A program made the translations under genes and the position numbers. From Bacteroides intestinalis DSM 17393 (GTDB lineage Bacteria > Bacteroidota > Bacteroidia > Bacteroidales > Bacteroidaceae), in contig NZ_ABJL02000008.1 of NCBI RefSeq assembly GCF_000172175.1, positions 186,001-250,000 of the forward strand: a DNA stretch of 64,000 bases. Reading direction: 5' to 3'. Of this stretch, positions 32,408 to 40,278 are shown piece after piece. Numbering within the stretch: the first letter of the stretch is position 1; each line of letters opens with the position of its first letter. The notes below the pieces were generated by a model. The model had not been told where the DNA came from, searched no databases, and saw only the letters and a program-made list of their open reading frames with translations.

Positions 32408-33434
32408 GGCTATAAAGCAGATTGTCGGTGAGTTTGAGAAGCCGATTGCCGACATTCCTTCTGATGTTATGGATGCAATCAAAAACAGTCGTCTGGACTT
32501 GTCTTTAAACATTCCTAACCCTCAGATGCTTGTGTCAAAAGGAGACTTGCCTGTATGCACACGAGGAAACTTTTCGTTTGTCATTGGTCTGCCTGGTGCA
32601 AGGAAAAGTTTTCTCTGTTCTGGTATCGCCGGCGCATTCCTGAATGAAGATGGATGTATGGGACTGGATAATCCTAACGGGACCGGCAAATTACTTTGGA
32701 TTGATACAGAACAAGCGCCGGGACATGTTGCGAAGATTGGCAGGAGGCTTCATCGCATCGCTGGATTTCCAATCAATATCAACTCGGAGAATATTATCAT
32801 CCACATGTTAAGAGAATTTCAGCCACCTATGCGGCATAAGATTTTTGATGCGTGCATGAATCTATATCATCCGGATTTCATTGTCCTTGATGGAGTGAGC
32901 GACCTCATAGCCGACCCGAATAGCTCCGAGCAATCCACATCGGTAATAAACGACCTGATGGCACTCACCAAGAAATATGATTGCCATATACTAACAGTCA
33001 TACATGCTAATGTCGGAAGTGAGAAAGCCCGGGGCCATCTTGGGGCGGAAGCCTTGCGAAAATGTGAGACTGCCATCTTTGCCGAAGCAGATGGAGATAT
33101 AACCGTATGCAAATGGGCTAAAACAAGAGATATGCGGCCGGATGAGTTTGCGTTTGCTGTTGTGGAGGGTTTGCCAACGGCGACAACATACACAGGTAAA
33201 CAGTCAAAAGTGGATAAGCTGAAACAGATTATCGCCGATTCAATGCCAAAGCTTCCGAATACGGTTTCTTATTCAGACCTGTGTGCTAAGATTATGGAGA
33301 TAGCAAATATCAAGATTGATGCCGCCAAGAAAAAGGTCTCTGTTGCTACTGAGAAGAAGTTAATTATCAAAAACGAAGTAGGTATGTACCATCTTCCAAC
33401 CATTGATGATAGACCTTCAGATTTACCTTTTTAG
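32400..33434 (+). CDS. RecA-like replicative ATPase/helicase (RepA-like)
   Basis: 344 residues with a RecA-fold core. Walker A is FVIGLPGARKSFL (about residues 59-71, slightly unusual with ARKS), Walker B DFIVLDGVSDLI (about 158-169), and sensor HILTVIHANVGSEKARGHLG follows. This matches RepA-type hexameric helicases and AAA_25 proteins of plasmids and phages. The C-terminal ~80 residues form a winged-helix-like extension (NTVSYSDLCAKIMEIANIKI). It likely unwinds the element's origin, with the iteron-like repeats immediately downstream at 33437-33586. Confidence 0.85.
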   Translation: MSEAIKQIVGEFEKPIADIPSDVMDAIKNSRLDLSLNIPNPQMLVSKGDLPVCTRGNFSFVIGLPGARKSFLCSGIAGAFLNEDGCMGLDNPNGTGKLLWIDTEQAPGHVAKIGRRLHRIAGFPININSENIIIHMLREFQPPMRHKIFDACMNLYHPDFIVLDGVSDLIADPNSSEQSTSVINDLMALTKKYDCHILTVIHANVGSEKARGHLGAEALRKCETAIFAEADGDITVCKWAKTRDMRPDEFAFAVVEGLPTATTYTGKQSKVDKLKQIIADSMPKLPNTVSYSDLCAKIMEIANIKIDAAKKKVSVATEKKLIIKNEVGMYHLPTIDDRPSDLPF

Positions 33435-33436
33435 GT

Positions 33437-33586
33437 GGTGTAATGTACGCAGGTGTACGGGGCTATCTATATATATAGCCCCATACACTTACACCAAATA
33501 CACCATATATACACTGAATTTACACCTAATATACACCTGTTTTATAGTGTATTTTACACTTGACAAAAAAACAGGTGAAATACACC
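33437..33586. other. iteron-like repeats and hairpin, candidate origin
   Basis: The hexamer TACACC occurs at 33490, 33499, 33521, 33532 and 33581, and inverted as GGTGTA at 33437 and 33452, with further near-copies (TACACT) between. A hairpin GGGGCTAT (33459-33466) / ATAGCCCC (33475-33482) and AT-rich sequence complete the picture. The repeats sit between helicase and primase genes, the position of satellite and plasmid origins. Confidence 0.5.
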
Positions 33587-33599
33587 TACTTTTTGATAT

Positions 33600-34649
33600 A
33601 TGAATGAACCTAAATATCACCTCCAAAAATACACCGGAATGAACTCCCGGCACACCTGCCCGCAGTGTGGACACAAAAAGGAGTTCACCCTTTACGTTGA
33701 TGAAAGAAATGTTCCTATTGATGAATCATGCGGCCGTTGTAATCGGGAGCGTTGCGGTTATCATTTGACACCTGCGGAATATTTCAAGGCACATCCAACC
33801 AATGACCGGACGGACTTTACAGGATGGAAGCAGCCGGAACCGACTAAAGTTATCCCCGTATCTTATCTTCCTTCCTCGTTATTGATTACTGACACTCACC
33901 GGGCCAGCAATAACCTGTTCCGTTTCATGGCTAAAGAATTTGGAAATGATGAGGCAAACCGTGTCTTTGGTGCTTATCACGTAGGTACATCCCGGCACTG
34001 GAGAAATAACGATGGGTTGGCAACGACCTTTCCTCAGATTGACGATAAAGGTCGGCTATGCCAATTGAAAGTAATGGCGTATCATCCCGCCACTGGTAAG
34101 CGGATGAAGAAGCAGGACCAGGCGGAGTTATGGAGCGACAAAGCTCAAAAGTATATGCCCGACACTCGACCGATGGATAAAATTTGGTTTGCAGGCAAAA
34201 CGCTTCTCAAAAACTATGAAGCCAACCTGCAGCAAACTTTCTTCGGTTGCCACTTGGTTAAAGAAGCTTCTCGTGTGGGAATTGTAGAGAGCGAGAAGTC
34301 AGCTCTTATATGCTCTATTTTGATGCCTGAAATTACTTGGATAGCAACAGGAGGCTGCAATGGTTGCAAATGGACGGAATCAGTCATTTTTCAGTCGTTG
34401 GCCGGAAAAAGGGTAGTTTTATACCCCGATGCCGGAATGTTCGCAAAATGGGAAGAAAAAGCGGCAATACTACGAAATGGCGGTGTAGATGCGACAGTCA
34501 GTCGGGCGTGTGAAGGTTTGCCGCACAACTGGGATGTCGCCGATGTACTTCTCAGAGAACGCCACGCAAAAAGAGGAATGACCGTTGGCGAAGTTCTTGC
34601 TTATGCCACCGAGATAGGAGTTATTAACCAAATCCATGTAAACGTATGA
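33600..34649 (+). CDS. zinc-ribbon/Toprim primase-like protein (DUF6371)
   Basis: 349 residues. The N-terminal zinc ribbon has cysteines in CPQCGHKKEF and in CGRCNRERCGYH (about residues 20-53), a variant CHC2 finger. The C-terminal half is Toprim-like: VGIVESEKSALICS (metal-binding Glu about 230) and RVVLYPDAGMFAKW (acidic pair about 276). The central part matches the DUF6371 family of Bacteroidetes mobile elements. It probably primes replication of the element together with the adjacent ATPase and helicase. Overlaps the next gene by 4 bp (ATGA). Confidence 0.82.
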   Translation: MNEPKYHLQKYTGMNSRHTCPQCGHKKEFTLYVDERNVPIDESCGRCNRERCGYHLTPAEYFKAHPTNDRTDFTGWKQPEPTKVIPVSYLPSSLLITDTHRASNNLFRFMAKEFGNDEANRVFGAYHVGTSRHWRNNDGLATTFPQIDDKGRLCQLKVMAYHPATGKRMKKQDQAELWSDKAQKYMPDTRPMDKIWFAGKTLLKNYEANLQQTFFGCHLVKEASRVGIVESEKSALICSILMPEITWIATGGCNGCKWTESVIFQSLAGKRVVLYPDAGMFAKWEEKAAILRNGGVDATVSRACEGLPHNWDVADVLLRERHAKRGMTVGEVLAYATEIGVINQIHVNV

Positions 34650-35872
34650 TTCAATTAAGAAAATACCAAAACAATATAGCCATACAAGCCGCCTATAAAC
34701 TGGTGGCATTCGGCTGCTGTTACCTGTCTATGGAATGCAGGACCGGAAAAACCATTACCGCACTATCTGCTGCCGACAACTTCGATGCGCAAAGTGTACT
34801 GTTTATTACCAAGCTGAAAGCTATCCCATCCATCAAAGCGGATTATGAGGCGTTGAAACCTGTAAACTTCCAACTGGACGTTATCAATTACGAGAGTGCG
34901 CACAAGGCAAAAGGAAAGTATGACCTTGTGATTATTGACGAAGCCCACTCACTGGGCGCATATCCCAAGCCAAGCAAGCGCACGCATGAGATAAAGACCA
35001 TTTGCGAAGGGTTGCCCGTCCTGTATTTGTCCGGCACACCATCACCGGAAAGTTACAGCCAATTATATCACCAATTCTGGGTATGTTCATCCTCTCCGTG
35101 GAAGGAATACAAGACTTTCTACAAGTGGGCAAAGGTCTATGTAAACGTAAAGCAGAAGAAGGTGAACGGTTATTTCATCAACGACTACAGCCATGCGGAC
35201 AAAGCGAAGATAGACAGGGACACAAAAGACTTGTTCATCAGTTACTCACAGGAACAAGCTGGATTTGAGGTGAACATAAACGAGCATATACTATCAGTAC
35301 CAATGAATGAGCGGACCGGGCGATACATAAAATCCATGCGTGATAACCTGATGGTAGAAATAGATGGTAATGCCATTTTGGGCGACACTCCGGCTAAATT
35401 ACTCACCAAGCTGCATCAGTTATCATCCGGTACGGTAATTGCTGAAAATGGGCTTCATTTGACATTTGACAAAAGTAAGGCTGAATTTGTCCGTAAGCAG
35501 TTCGCAGGGAAGAAGGTTGCACTATTCTATGTGTACCAATCGGAAGCGGAGTTATTGCAGTCTGTTTTCCAGAACTGGACGGATAGCCCAGAAGTGTTTC
35601 AATTATCAACGGATAAGGTTTTTATCTCACAGGTTCGCCGGGCACGTGAAGGAGTTCGACTTGATACGGCTGATGCTTTGATATTCTTCAATCTGGAGTT
35701 CAGTTTCCTGTCATACGAGCAGGGACGAAATAGGCTTGTATCGAAAGAACGTACTGCACCTGCAGATGTTTATTTCCTCTGCTCTGATTGTGGTATTGAA
35801 AGCAAGATATTGGATGCGGTACACGGAAAGCAGGACTTTACCCTTTCATGGTTCAATAAGAAAGCGAGATAG
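34646..35872 (+). CDS. SF2 DEAH-box helicase (phage type)
   Basis: 408 residues. Q-motif-like LRKYQNNIAIQA, Walker A MECRTGKTITAL (about residues 29-40), Walker B IIDEAHSLG (about 96-104), motif III YLSGTPSPES, and the C-terminal motifs VALFYVYQSEAELL and QGRNRLVSKE. It belongs to the SNF2/DEAH-like replication helicases of phages and satellites. With primase, ATPase and nuclease in one operon, the element encodes its own replication set. Confidence 0.88.
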   Translation: MIQLRKYQNNIAIQAAYKLVAFGCCYLSMECRTGKTITALSAADNFDAQSVLFITKLKAIPSIKADYEALKPVNFQLDVINYESAHKAKGKYDLVIIDEAHSLGAYPKPSKRTHEIKTICEGLPVLYLSGTPSPESYSQLYHQFWVCSSSPWKEYKTFYKWAKVYVNVKQKKVNGYFINDYSHADKAKIDRDTKDLFISYSQEQAGFEVNINEHILSVPMNERTGRYIKSMRDNLMVEIDGNAILGDTPAKLLTKLHQLSSGTVIAENGLHLTFDKSKAEFVRKQFAGKKVALFYVYQSEAELLQSVFQNWTDSPEVFQLSTDKVFISQVRRAREGVRLDTADALIFFNLEFSFLSYEQGRNRLVSKERTAPADVYFLCSDCGIESKILDAVHGKQDFTLSWFNKKAR

Positions 35873-35874
35873 CC

Positions 35875-36117
35875 ATGGCAGAACTGGAAAGTAAAATACA
35901 GGCTCGTATCATAAAGCGGCTGGAAGCGCAAGGCTATTACGTAGTGAAGCTGATTCTCACGAATAAAAACGGGATTCCCGATTTATTGGTACTGAAGGAT
36001 GGTAAAGCCTTTTTTGTAGAAGTGAAGCGGCCAGGTGAAAAACCTCGACCATTACAAGAATACCGAATGAATGAGTTAAAAGAGTTAGGTTTTATATGTG
36101 AAGTGTGGAAAGAATAG
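35875..36117 (+). CDS. VRR-NUC domain nuclease
   Basis: 80 residues, a minimal PD-(D/E)XK nuclease of the VRR-NUC family. Catalytic pattern: ESKIQARIIKRLEAQGY (first Glu), GIPDLL (Asp about residue 36), FVEVKRPGEKPRPLQ (E-x-K and the downstream Gln). Stand-alone VRR-NUC proteins from phages act as structure-specific DNA nucleases, often encoded next to SF2 helicases as here (2-bp gap). A role in recombination or replication-intermediate processing is likely. Confidence 0.9.
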   Translation: MAELESKIQARIIKRLEAQGYYVVKLILTNKNGIPDLLVLKDGKAFFVEVKRPGEKPRPLQEYRMNELKELGFICEVWKE

Positions 36118-36122
36118 ATTTA

Positions 36123-36176
36123 AGCCACTTTTTCTTGTGAGGTGATAAGATGTTCGTCTTTGCGGAGAAAGTGGCT
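36123..36176. repeat. 9-bp inverted repeat in an intergenic gap
   Basis: AGCCACTTT (36123-36131) and AAAGTGGCT (36168-36176) can close a 36-nt loop between the nuclease gene and the following small gene. Possible RNA processing or attenuation structure. Confidence 0.4.
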
Positions 36177-36198
36177 AATACAAAAACAAGAAAAGAAT

Positions 36199-36498
36199 AT
36201 GGATAGATTACAAACAATTAAGTACCCACCATTAAAGGGTAAATTTAAAAAGTACGGTGATACCTTTGAACTGGTAGCCAAAAACGAAAGTAACCGGATG
36301 TATTGTTACCGAAGAACCGCACCGGAAGGTATTGTGTATTTTGAAGTGTTCCGGTCAAATCTGGGAAAAGATGAAAATGGGCAGACTTATGAATACTATC
36401 CAAAATCCTCACAGTTTGGTATATCTGCATGGTGCATTTGTGATGGCGAACATGCACAGAAGAAAGTCCAGAAGTATATGCAAAAGAAGTACGAATGA
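36199..36498 (+). CDS. small phage-like hypothetical protein
   Basis: 99 residues from ATG 36199 (the frame is open from 36142, but the hairpin arm lies in that extension). A small beta-rich domain: LKGKFKKYGDTFELVAKNES, YRRTAPEGIVYFEVFRSNLG, YEYYPKSSQFGISAWCICDG. No known function. It ends with a 4-bp overlap (ATGA) into the next gene, so both belong to the replication operon. Confidence 0.7.
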   Translation: MDRLQTIKYPPLKGKFKKYGDTFELVAKNESNRMYCYRRTAPEGIVYFEVFRSNLGKDENGQTYEYYPKSSQFGISAWCICDGEHAQKKVQKYMQKKYE

Positions 36499-36908
36499 TA
36501 ACAGTCCGGGTAGGTCTGCTTCGGATGATCTACCCGGCAATATGGAAACATATGAGACCAACAGAAGTAATACAAGACGGAATCCGGATTACTCAGGAGA
36601 AACCCGATAATATTGTTATTGAAATGAACGGTTCTTTTATCACTTTGACGGAAGAGAATACAGAACTACTTCGGGTTATGCTCTATGAGGCTTACCGTTC
36701 CAAACGGTGGAAACGCAGCCGTGCGGAGAAATCAGCAAAGAATAAGGCTCTTTGGGCACTCGCTAAAGCACAAGGTAAGAAGAAACCGGATGTCCAGACA
36801 GAGAAAGCCTATAAACGGATGAAAGAGCAAGCAGCAGAAGAAATTTCTAATATTGAGATTATTATACCTGATTTTCAGGAGATGGGAATATCTGATTTTC
36901 TGAAATAA
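36495..36908 (+). CDS. basic hypothetical protein of the replication operon
   Basis: 137 residues, or fewer if translation starts at a later Met (MIYPAIWK or MRPTEVIQ). The N-terminal beta part (IEMNGSFITLTEENTELL) is followed by a strongly basic helix (SKRWKRSRAEKSAKNKALWA) and an acidic C-terminus. This charge pattern fits a nucleic-acid-binding accessory factor. No recognised family. Confidence 0.65.
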   Translation: MITVRVGLLRMIYPAIWKHMRPTEVIQDGIRITQEKPDNIVIEMNGSFITLTEENTELLRVMLYEAYRSKRWKRSRAEKSAKNKALWALAKAQGKKKPDVQTEKAYKRMKEQAAEEISNIEIIIPDFQEMGISDFLK

Positions 36909-36912
36909 TGAG

Positions 36913-36920
36913 TATATTTG
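36913..36920 (+). promoter_or_regulatory. -7 element TATATTTG
   Basis: Consensus -7 element directly after the basic protein gene and before a decayed small gene. Confidence 0.45.
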
Positions 36921-36942
36921 ATGTGTAATTTTAAAAACTTAG

Positions 36943-37135
36943 CTGAGTCAGAAAAAGAAATCAAACAACCCAGAGGGTACAGGTCAAAAGACCGACCTTT
37001 GAACAAGCCAGAAACAACTCATTCGGTCAAATGCTGAAAGGCATGGAAAAAGGTAAAATGGTACCTCGTGGAAGTGCTAACCGGTATGCACGCAACATCT
37101 CCGGCGATAAGTCTAAAGGTCTTGCTTCGGGATGA
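36943..37135 (+). pseudogene. decayed small basic gene
   Basis: Two frames join into one plausible protein. SQKKKSNNPEGTG in the first frame continues, after a shift near 36980, as QVKRPTFEQARNNSFGQMLK and the end GSANRYARNISGDKSKGLAS. The first codon is CTG rather than ATG. This looks like a lost start plus a frameshift in a small basic protein of mobile-element type; the second half has strongly protein-like composition. Confidence 0.45.
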
Positions 37136-37143
37136 TGAGAAAT

Positions 37144-37178
37144 GCCCCTACTCCGTGGATTGTGAGGTAGGGGCTCTA
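37144..37178. terminator. hairpin closing the replication operon
   Basis: GCCCCTAC (37144-37151) pairs with GTAGGGGC (37167-37174). It lies between the rightward replication operon and the leftward Fic-HEPN operon, which ends at 37181, and can serve both. The U-tract is weak. Confidence 0.6.
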
Positions 37179-37180
37179 TA

Positions 37181-38005
37181 TTAATTCTTGAAAGGCAGGG
37201 AGGGATTGCAAATATTATACTCAAGATTGGATACAAGTTCTTTTATATTATCTGAAAGATGTTCTATATCTTTTCTACTTACAATCAAAGAATCACCATT
37301 AGTTTTTTTTCCATTACGATGTACGATATCATGTCTCAATTTAATTGCTTTCTTGATTTTTTTGCAGGAAGGAAATCTAATTTTAAATGTTGCGTTATAG
37401 ATTTGAGAAACGGTATTGAGATTATGATATATGATATTCTCCATAAGATGTTTTCTTACCTTTTTAACATCGTGTTCATCAAAATTATGCGCCCCATTAT
37501 GGAATAAGAAAAAATTAGCTAATAGATTTTCATCCTTGTCGATAGATAACAATAATCTCTCAAACAAGTAGGCTTCCAGAATGGAAATCAAAGAAGCGTA
37601 TATCTGCCTGTATAGAATATATTTTGATTTCTTCTCTTTTTTCAGTGAAAGACCCAATAATTGTATCGCTTCTTCTATTGATGTAATACAATCATTATAA
37701 GGACTTTTTTTCTTAACAATATATTCATATTGTTCTTCGTCATAATCTTCATCGTATAGGTCGGAAATATCCAACCAAAAACAATCGTTAGAATCTAATC
37801 CTTCGATTTTATCTAAAATTTCTCTCGGAGCATCCTCTTTAAAGCTTAAGTAGTAACCATAGACAGCTCCGTCACTGCCTGTATTTTCTTTAATTTGAGG
37901 TTCTATTTCTTCAACTTCATCGCATGTTATTCCTAAACGTTCAGCTAAAGTTTCATAGAACGCCTCTTGTTGATTATCGTATAATTGTTCTTTTGCTATT
38001 CCCAT
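37181..38005 (-). CDS. HEPN-domain protein (RX4H), putative RNase
   Basis: 274 residues from ATG 38005. A GTG at 38011 would give a 4-bp overlap with the upstream gene. The C-terminal helical domain carries LRHDIVHRNGKKTNG (Arg 226, His 231 counting from the GTG), the RX4H signature of HEPN ribonucleases in the RHxIVHRNG form seen in abortive-infection proteins. The N-terminal ~100 residues are very acidic (EVEEIEPQIKENTG, DISDLYDEDYDEEQ). Last gene of the Xre-Fic-HEPN-HEPN operon, visibly more AT-rich than the replication genes. RNA cleavage is inferred from the motif. Confidence 0.72.
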   Translation of the reverse strand: MGIAKEQLYDNQQEAFYETLAERLGITCDEVEEIEPQIKENTGSDGAVYGYYLSFKEDAPREILDKIEGLDSNDCFWLDISDLYDEDYDEEQYEYIVKKKSPYNDCITSIEEAIQLLGLSLKKEKKSKYILYRQIYASLISILEAYLFERLLLSIDKDENLLANFFLFHNGAHNFDEHDVKKVRKHLMENIIYHNLNTVSQIYNATFKIRFPSCKKIKKAIKLRHDIVHRNGKKTNGDSLIVSRKDIEHLSDNIKELVSNLEYNICNPSLPFKN

Positions 38006-38007
38006 AA

Positions 38008-38742
38008 TCACTTACTTTTAATATTTTTACTTTGCCGTAATACAAACTCTTTTACTTCTGGATATAAGTCTAACAGTTTCTTATCCATTTTATCTATAAA
38101 TTCATATACTTCAAGAAAATAGCTCAGGGCATTTTTATTTGCAAATTTTTCCTGAGCTAATAGATAAAGAAATGGAACTTTGGATATATCTGTTGTTTCT
38201 TCTTTTACTTCTGTTGGATTCTTCAAACTTCCTGAGTACATAACCGCAGAAGCATCTTTAAACAACTTTGTATAAGAGGCATGAGAAAAAGAATTTCTGT
38301 ATATATTCTTCAACTCTATTAACTTTTTAGCTTCATCTTTGGTGATTAACCCTTTTCTCTTGCAATTATTAATATTAGGCTCAATATCCTTATCATCATA
38401 GGTTTCGACCTCATTTTTAAATGTTTCATCTATCCGTTTAGAATCGTCAAATTGACGGCCTTGTGAATCCCATATTATCAAGGTTTGTTTCAAGCTATTT
38501 TCAAAAAGATGATTTGTCAAAGTGATAGCTGCCTGTGTATTACCTATGATTAAACAATTACATATTTCTGATATTATAGATTTAAGTCCATTCAATACAT
38601 TCAATTTCCCATATTTGATAAATATGAGCGACCTTGTGTAATCATTGGTTACAATCCTATTTCTTAATTCTTCCAAGTATTCAGCTACTTTCGCATCTGA
38701 AAAACCTTTGACGGAGTATTTGAGATTGAAATTTCTATCCAT
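38008..38742 (-). CDS. HEPN-like protein with RX4H and nearby Tyr
   Basis: 244 residues, helical. The motif LKNIYRNSFSHASY places Arg 149, His 154 and Tyr 157 in RX4HXXY order, close to the RX4HXY of HepT toxins, where the tyrosine is AMPylated by the antitoxin MntA. The rest (NCLIIGNTQAAITLTNHLFE, VPFLYLLAQEKFANKNALSY) fits a HEPN-like four-helix body with accessory helices. It sits 35 bp after the Fic gene and directly before the second HEPN gene, so the three are a coupled set. The family assignment rests on motif and helix pattern only. Confidence 0.65.
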   Translation of the reverse strand: MDRNFNLKYSVKGFSDAKVAEYLEELRNRIVTNDYTRSLIFIKYGKLNVLNGLKSIISEICNCLIIGNTQAAITLTNHLFENSLKQTLIIWDSQGRQFDDSKRIDETFKNEVETYDDKDIEPNINNCKRKGLITKDEAKKLIELKNIYRNSFSHASYTKLFKDASAVMYSGSLKNPTEVKEETTDISKVPFLYLLAQEKFANKNALSYFLEVYEFIDKMDKKLLDLYPEVKEFVLRQSKNIKSK

Positions 38743-38777
38743 CTTTTATCTAAAATAAGAGTAAGGTGATAAATATA

Positions 38778-39329
38778 TTATTCAGGTTCATAACCTTCAT
38801 AATAGTAAGATTGTGTAATACCCTTGAATATTACTTCCCGGTCATTTATCTGGTCGGTAAGTGCCTGATTCAACAAAGTACGCAGTTCTAAATCATTGAT
38901 AGGGCTTCGCTCCATCGCTTGCAAATACAGGTGCTTGTCTACATTGCGCCAGTCAACAACCTTTGCCAGATTCTTCTTTAATATCATATCCAACCAAATG
39001 CGCATAGTTCTACCGTTTCCTTCCATAAAAGGATGCGCTATGTTCATTTCGACGTACTTCGCTACTATTTCATCGAATGTTGTTTCGGGCATCTTTTCTA
39101 TTACTGGCAGCATAACATCAAGATACATACAATTAGCAAACCGGAAATTCCCTTTTGATATATTCAAAGTACGTATCTTTCCGGCAAAGATATACAGTCC
39201 GTCAAACAGATATCGGTGTATATCACATAGTCCCTTTATTGTTCCTACTTCGATACTGTCTATATCTCCCGTCTCAAACAAGGCATGAGCTTTGACAAGG
39301 CTTAGTTTATCTATTTCGTTTGTATTCAT
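38778..39329 (-). CDS. class III Fic AMP-transferase, self-inhibited
   Basis: 183 residues from ATG 39329 (GTG 39335 overlaps the Xre stop by 4 bp). The active loop HPFMEGNGRTMR (His about 99-101) is complete, so it should transfer AMP from ATP to a protein hydroxyl. The C-terminal helix ends TQSYYYEGYEPE and contains SxxxEG, the inhibitory motif of class III Fic proteins. The overall sequence is very close to Neisseria meningitidis Fic, including GDIDSIEVGTIKGL and ERSPINDLELRTLL. NmFic-type enzymes are held inactive by oligomerisation and modify targets such as GyrB. Here the downstream HEPN proteins are alternative targets. Confidence 0.92.
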   Translation of the reverse strand: MNTNEIDKLSLVKAHALFETGDIDSIEVGTIKGLCDIHRYLFDGLYIFAGKIRTLNISKGNFRFANCMYLDVMLPVIEKMPETTFDEIVAKYVEMNIAHPFMEGNGRTMRIWLDMILKKNLAKVVDWRNVDKHLYLQAMERSPINDLELRTLLNQALTDQINDREVIFKGITQSYYYEGYEPE

Positions 39330-39331
39330 AC

Positions 39332-39589
39332 TCACTCAGCTTTCAATGTTATTGACTTACCACAATGAGGACAGGTAAGAGAAGCAGCATTAGACTTTCC
39401 TACTATCTCACCTTTTGATATTAGTAACTCCCATATCTCAACCTCTAAAGCATCAGCAATCTTTTCTAAAGTAGTGTACGATGGCTTACCTGCTATAATT
39501 TGAGCAAGTCCTACGGTGGTCATACCTAATTTTTCAGCAAATTCTTTTTGAGTATAACCCTTTTCTTTGATTACTTCTTTTATTCTCAT
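39332..39589 (-). CDS. Xre-type HTH regulator with C-terminal zinc ribbon
   Basis: 85 residues. The Cro/C1-type helix-turn-helix (IKEKGYTQKEFAEKLGMTTV, GLAQIIAGKPSYTTLEKIAD) is followed by a short linker and half a zinc ribbon, CPHCGKSITLKAE. First gene of the operon and overlapping fic, it is the likely autorepressor and may also be the antitoxin-like part. It probably binds the intergenic repeats at 39648-39722 and controls the divergent small-gene operon as well. Confidence 0.88.
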   Translation of the reverse strand: MRIKEVIKEKGYTQKEFAEKLGMTTVGLAQIIAGKPSYTTLEKIADALEVEIWELLISKGEIVGKSNAASLTCPHCGKSITLKAE

Positions 39590-39615
39590 AAGTATATTCT
39601 TTAATATTTATAGTG

Positions 39616-39728
39616 CAAATATAAGTGAATAGTTTGTTTATTATAGTATTTACTTTAATAACAGATGTTAAATATAAGCATTTTCTTTATTATTCACGAT
39701 AATTATTAAAGCATTTACTTTATATTTG
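39616..39728. promoter_or_regulatory. divergent promoters with shared operator repeats
   Basis: CAAATATA (39616-39623) is the -7 element of the leftward Xre-Fic-HEPN operon (TATATTTG on minus). TATATTTG (39721-39728) is the -7 of the rightward small-gene operon. ATTTACTTTA occurs at 39648-39657 and 39713-39722, and CTTTAATAA / TTATTAAAG are inverted between them. Candidate Xre operators on both promoters. Confidence 0.55.
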
Positions 39729-39762
39729 CATCATCAAAGTTAAACAATAAGATATAAGCCTT

Positions 39763-39927
39763 ATGACAAAAGAAGATTTAAACCAGATGTGCAGAGAATA
39801 CCAACAGGTATTATCAATGAGTGAAGAAGAAATATTCGCCATGTACGAAGAAAGCAAATCAGAGTGCATCGCTTCTTTTGAGGCTGAAATCGACTTTTGG
39901 GAAAATTATTTCGGGTATAAATACTAA
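39763..39927 (+). CDS. 54-residue acidic protein
   Basis: Complete ATG-to-TAA frame, too short for routine ORF lists. It encodes a strongly acidic helical peptide (TKEDLNQMCREYQQVLSMSE, EEEIFAMYEESKSECIASFE, ending FWENYFGYKY). A consensus -7 element lies 35 bp upstream and it begins a tight series of small genes. The acidity recalls DNA-mimic anti-restriction or anti-repressor peptides, but nothing proves that. Confidence 0.65.
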   Translation: MTKEDLNQMCREYQQVLSMSEEEIFAMYEESKSECIASFEAEIDFWENYFGYKY

Positions 39928-39941
39928 TAAATTATACGATT

Positions 39942-40271
39942 ATGGCAACGAATTTCAAAAATCAAATGAGAGAGTTAATGAAGCAGGCTTGGATGCTTGT
40001 TAAAGTGTACGGCTTTTCAATGGCTGATGCAATGAAGCAAGCTTGGCAGGTGCTGAAACTGAAAGCAGCTTTGAAGAAAGGTGTAGTAAAATTCTTCTAT
40101 CAAAAGCTTAACGGTGAAATCCGTTGTACTTGGGGTACTTTGAAAGAGGACCTGATACCCGAAACAAAGGGCACAGAGCGTAAAAAGAATGATAGCCTTA
40201 TAACTTACTACGATAATGAGAAAGCAGCTTTCAGAAGCTTTAAAATAGCGAATTTAATCAAAGTAGGATAA
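39942..40271 (+). CDS. SH3-like barrel protein (WYL_2 / DUF2693)
   Basis: 109 residues. The N-terminal helix pair (MRELMKQAWMLVKVYGFSMA) precedes a small barrel: VVKFFYQKLNGEIRCTWGTL, KNDSLITYYDNEKAAFRSFK, IANLIKVG. This is the DUF2693 pattern, common in Bacteroides conjugative elements and phages. No function known; probably an RNA- or protein-binding Sm-like fold. Confidence 0.8.
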   Translation: MATNFKNQMRELMKQAWMLVKVYGFSMADAMKQAWQVLKLKAALKKGVVKFFYQKLNGEIRCTWGTLKEDLIPETKGTERKKNDSLITYYDNEKAAFRSFKIANLIKVG

Positions 40272-40278
40272 TTAACCC

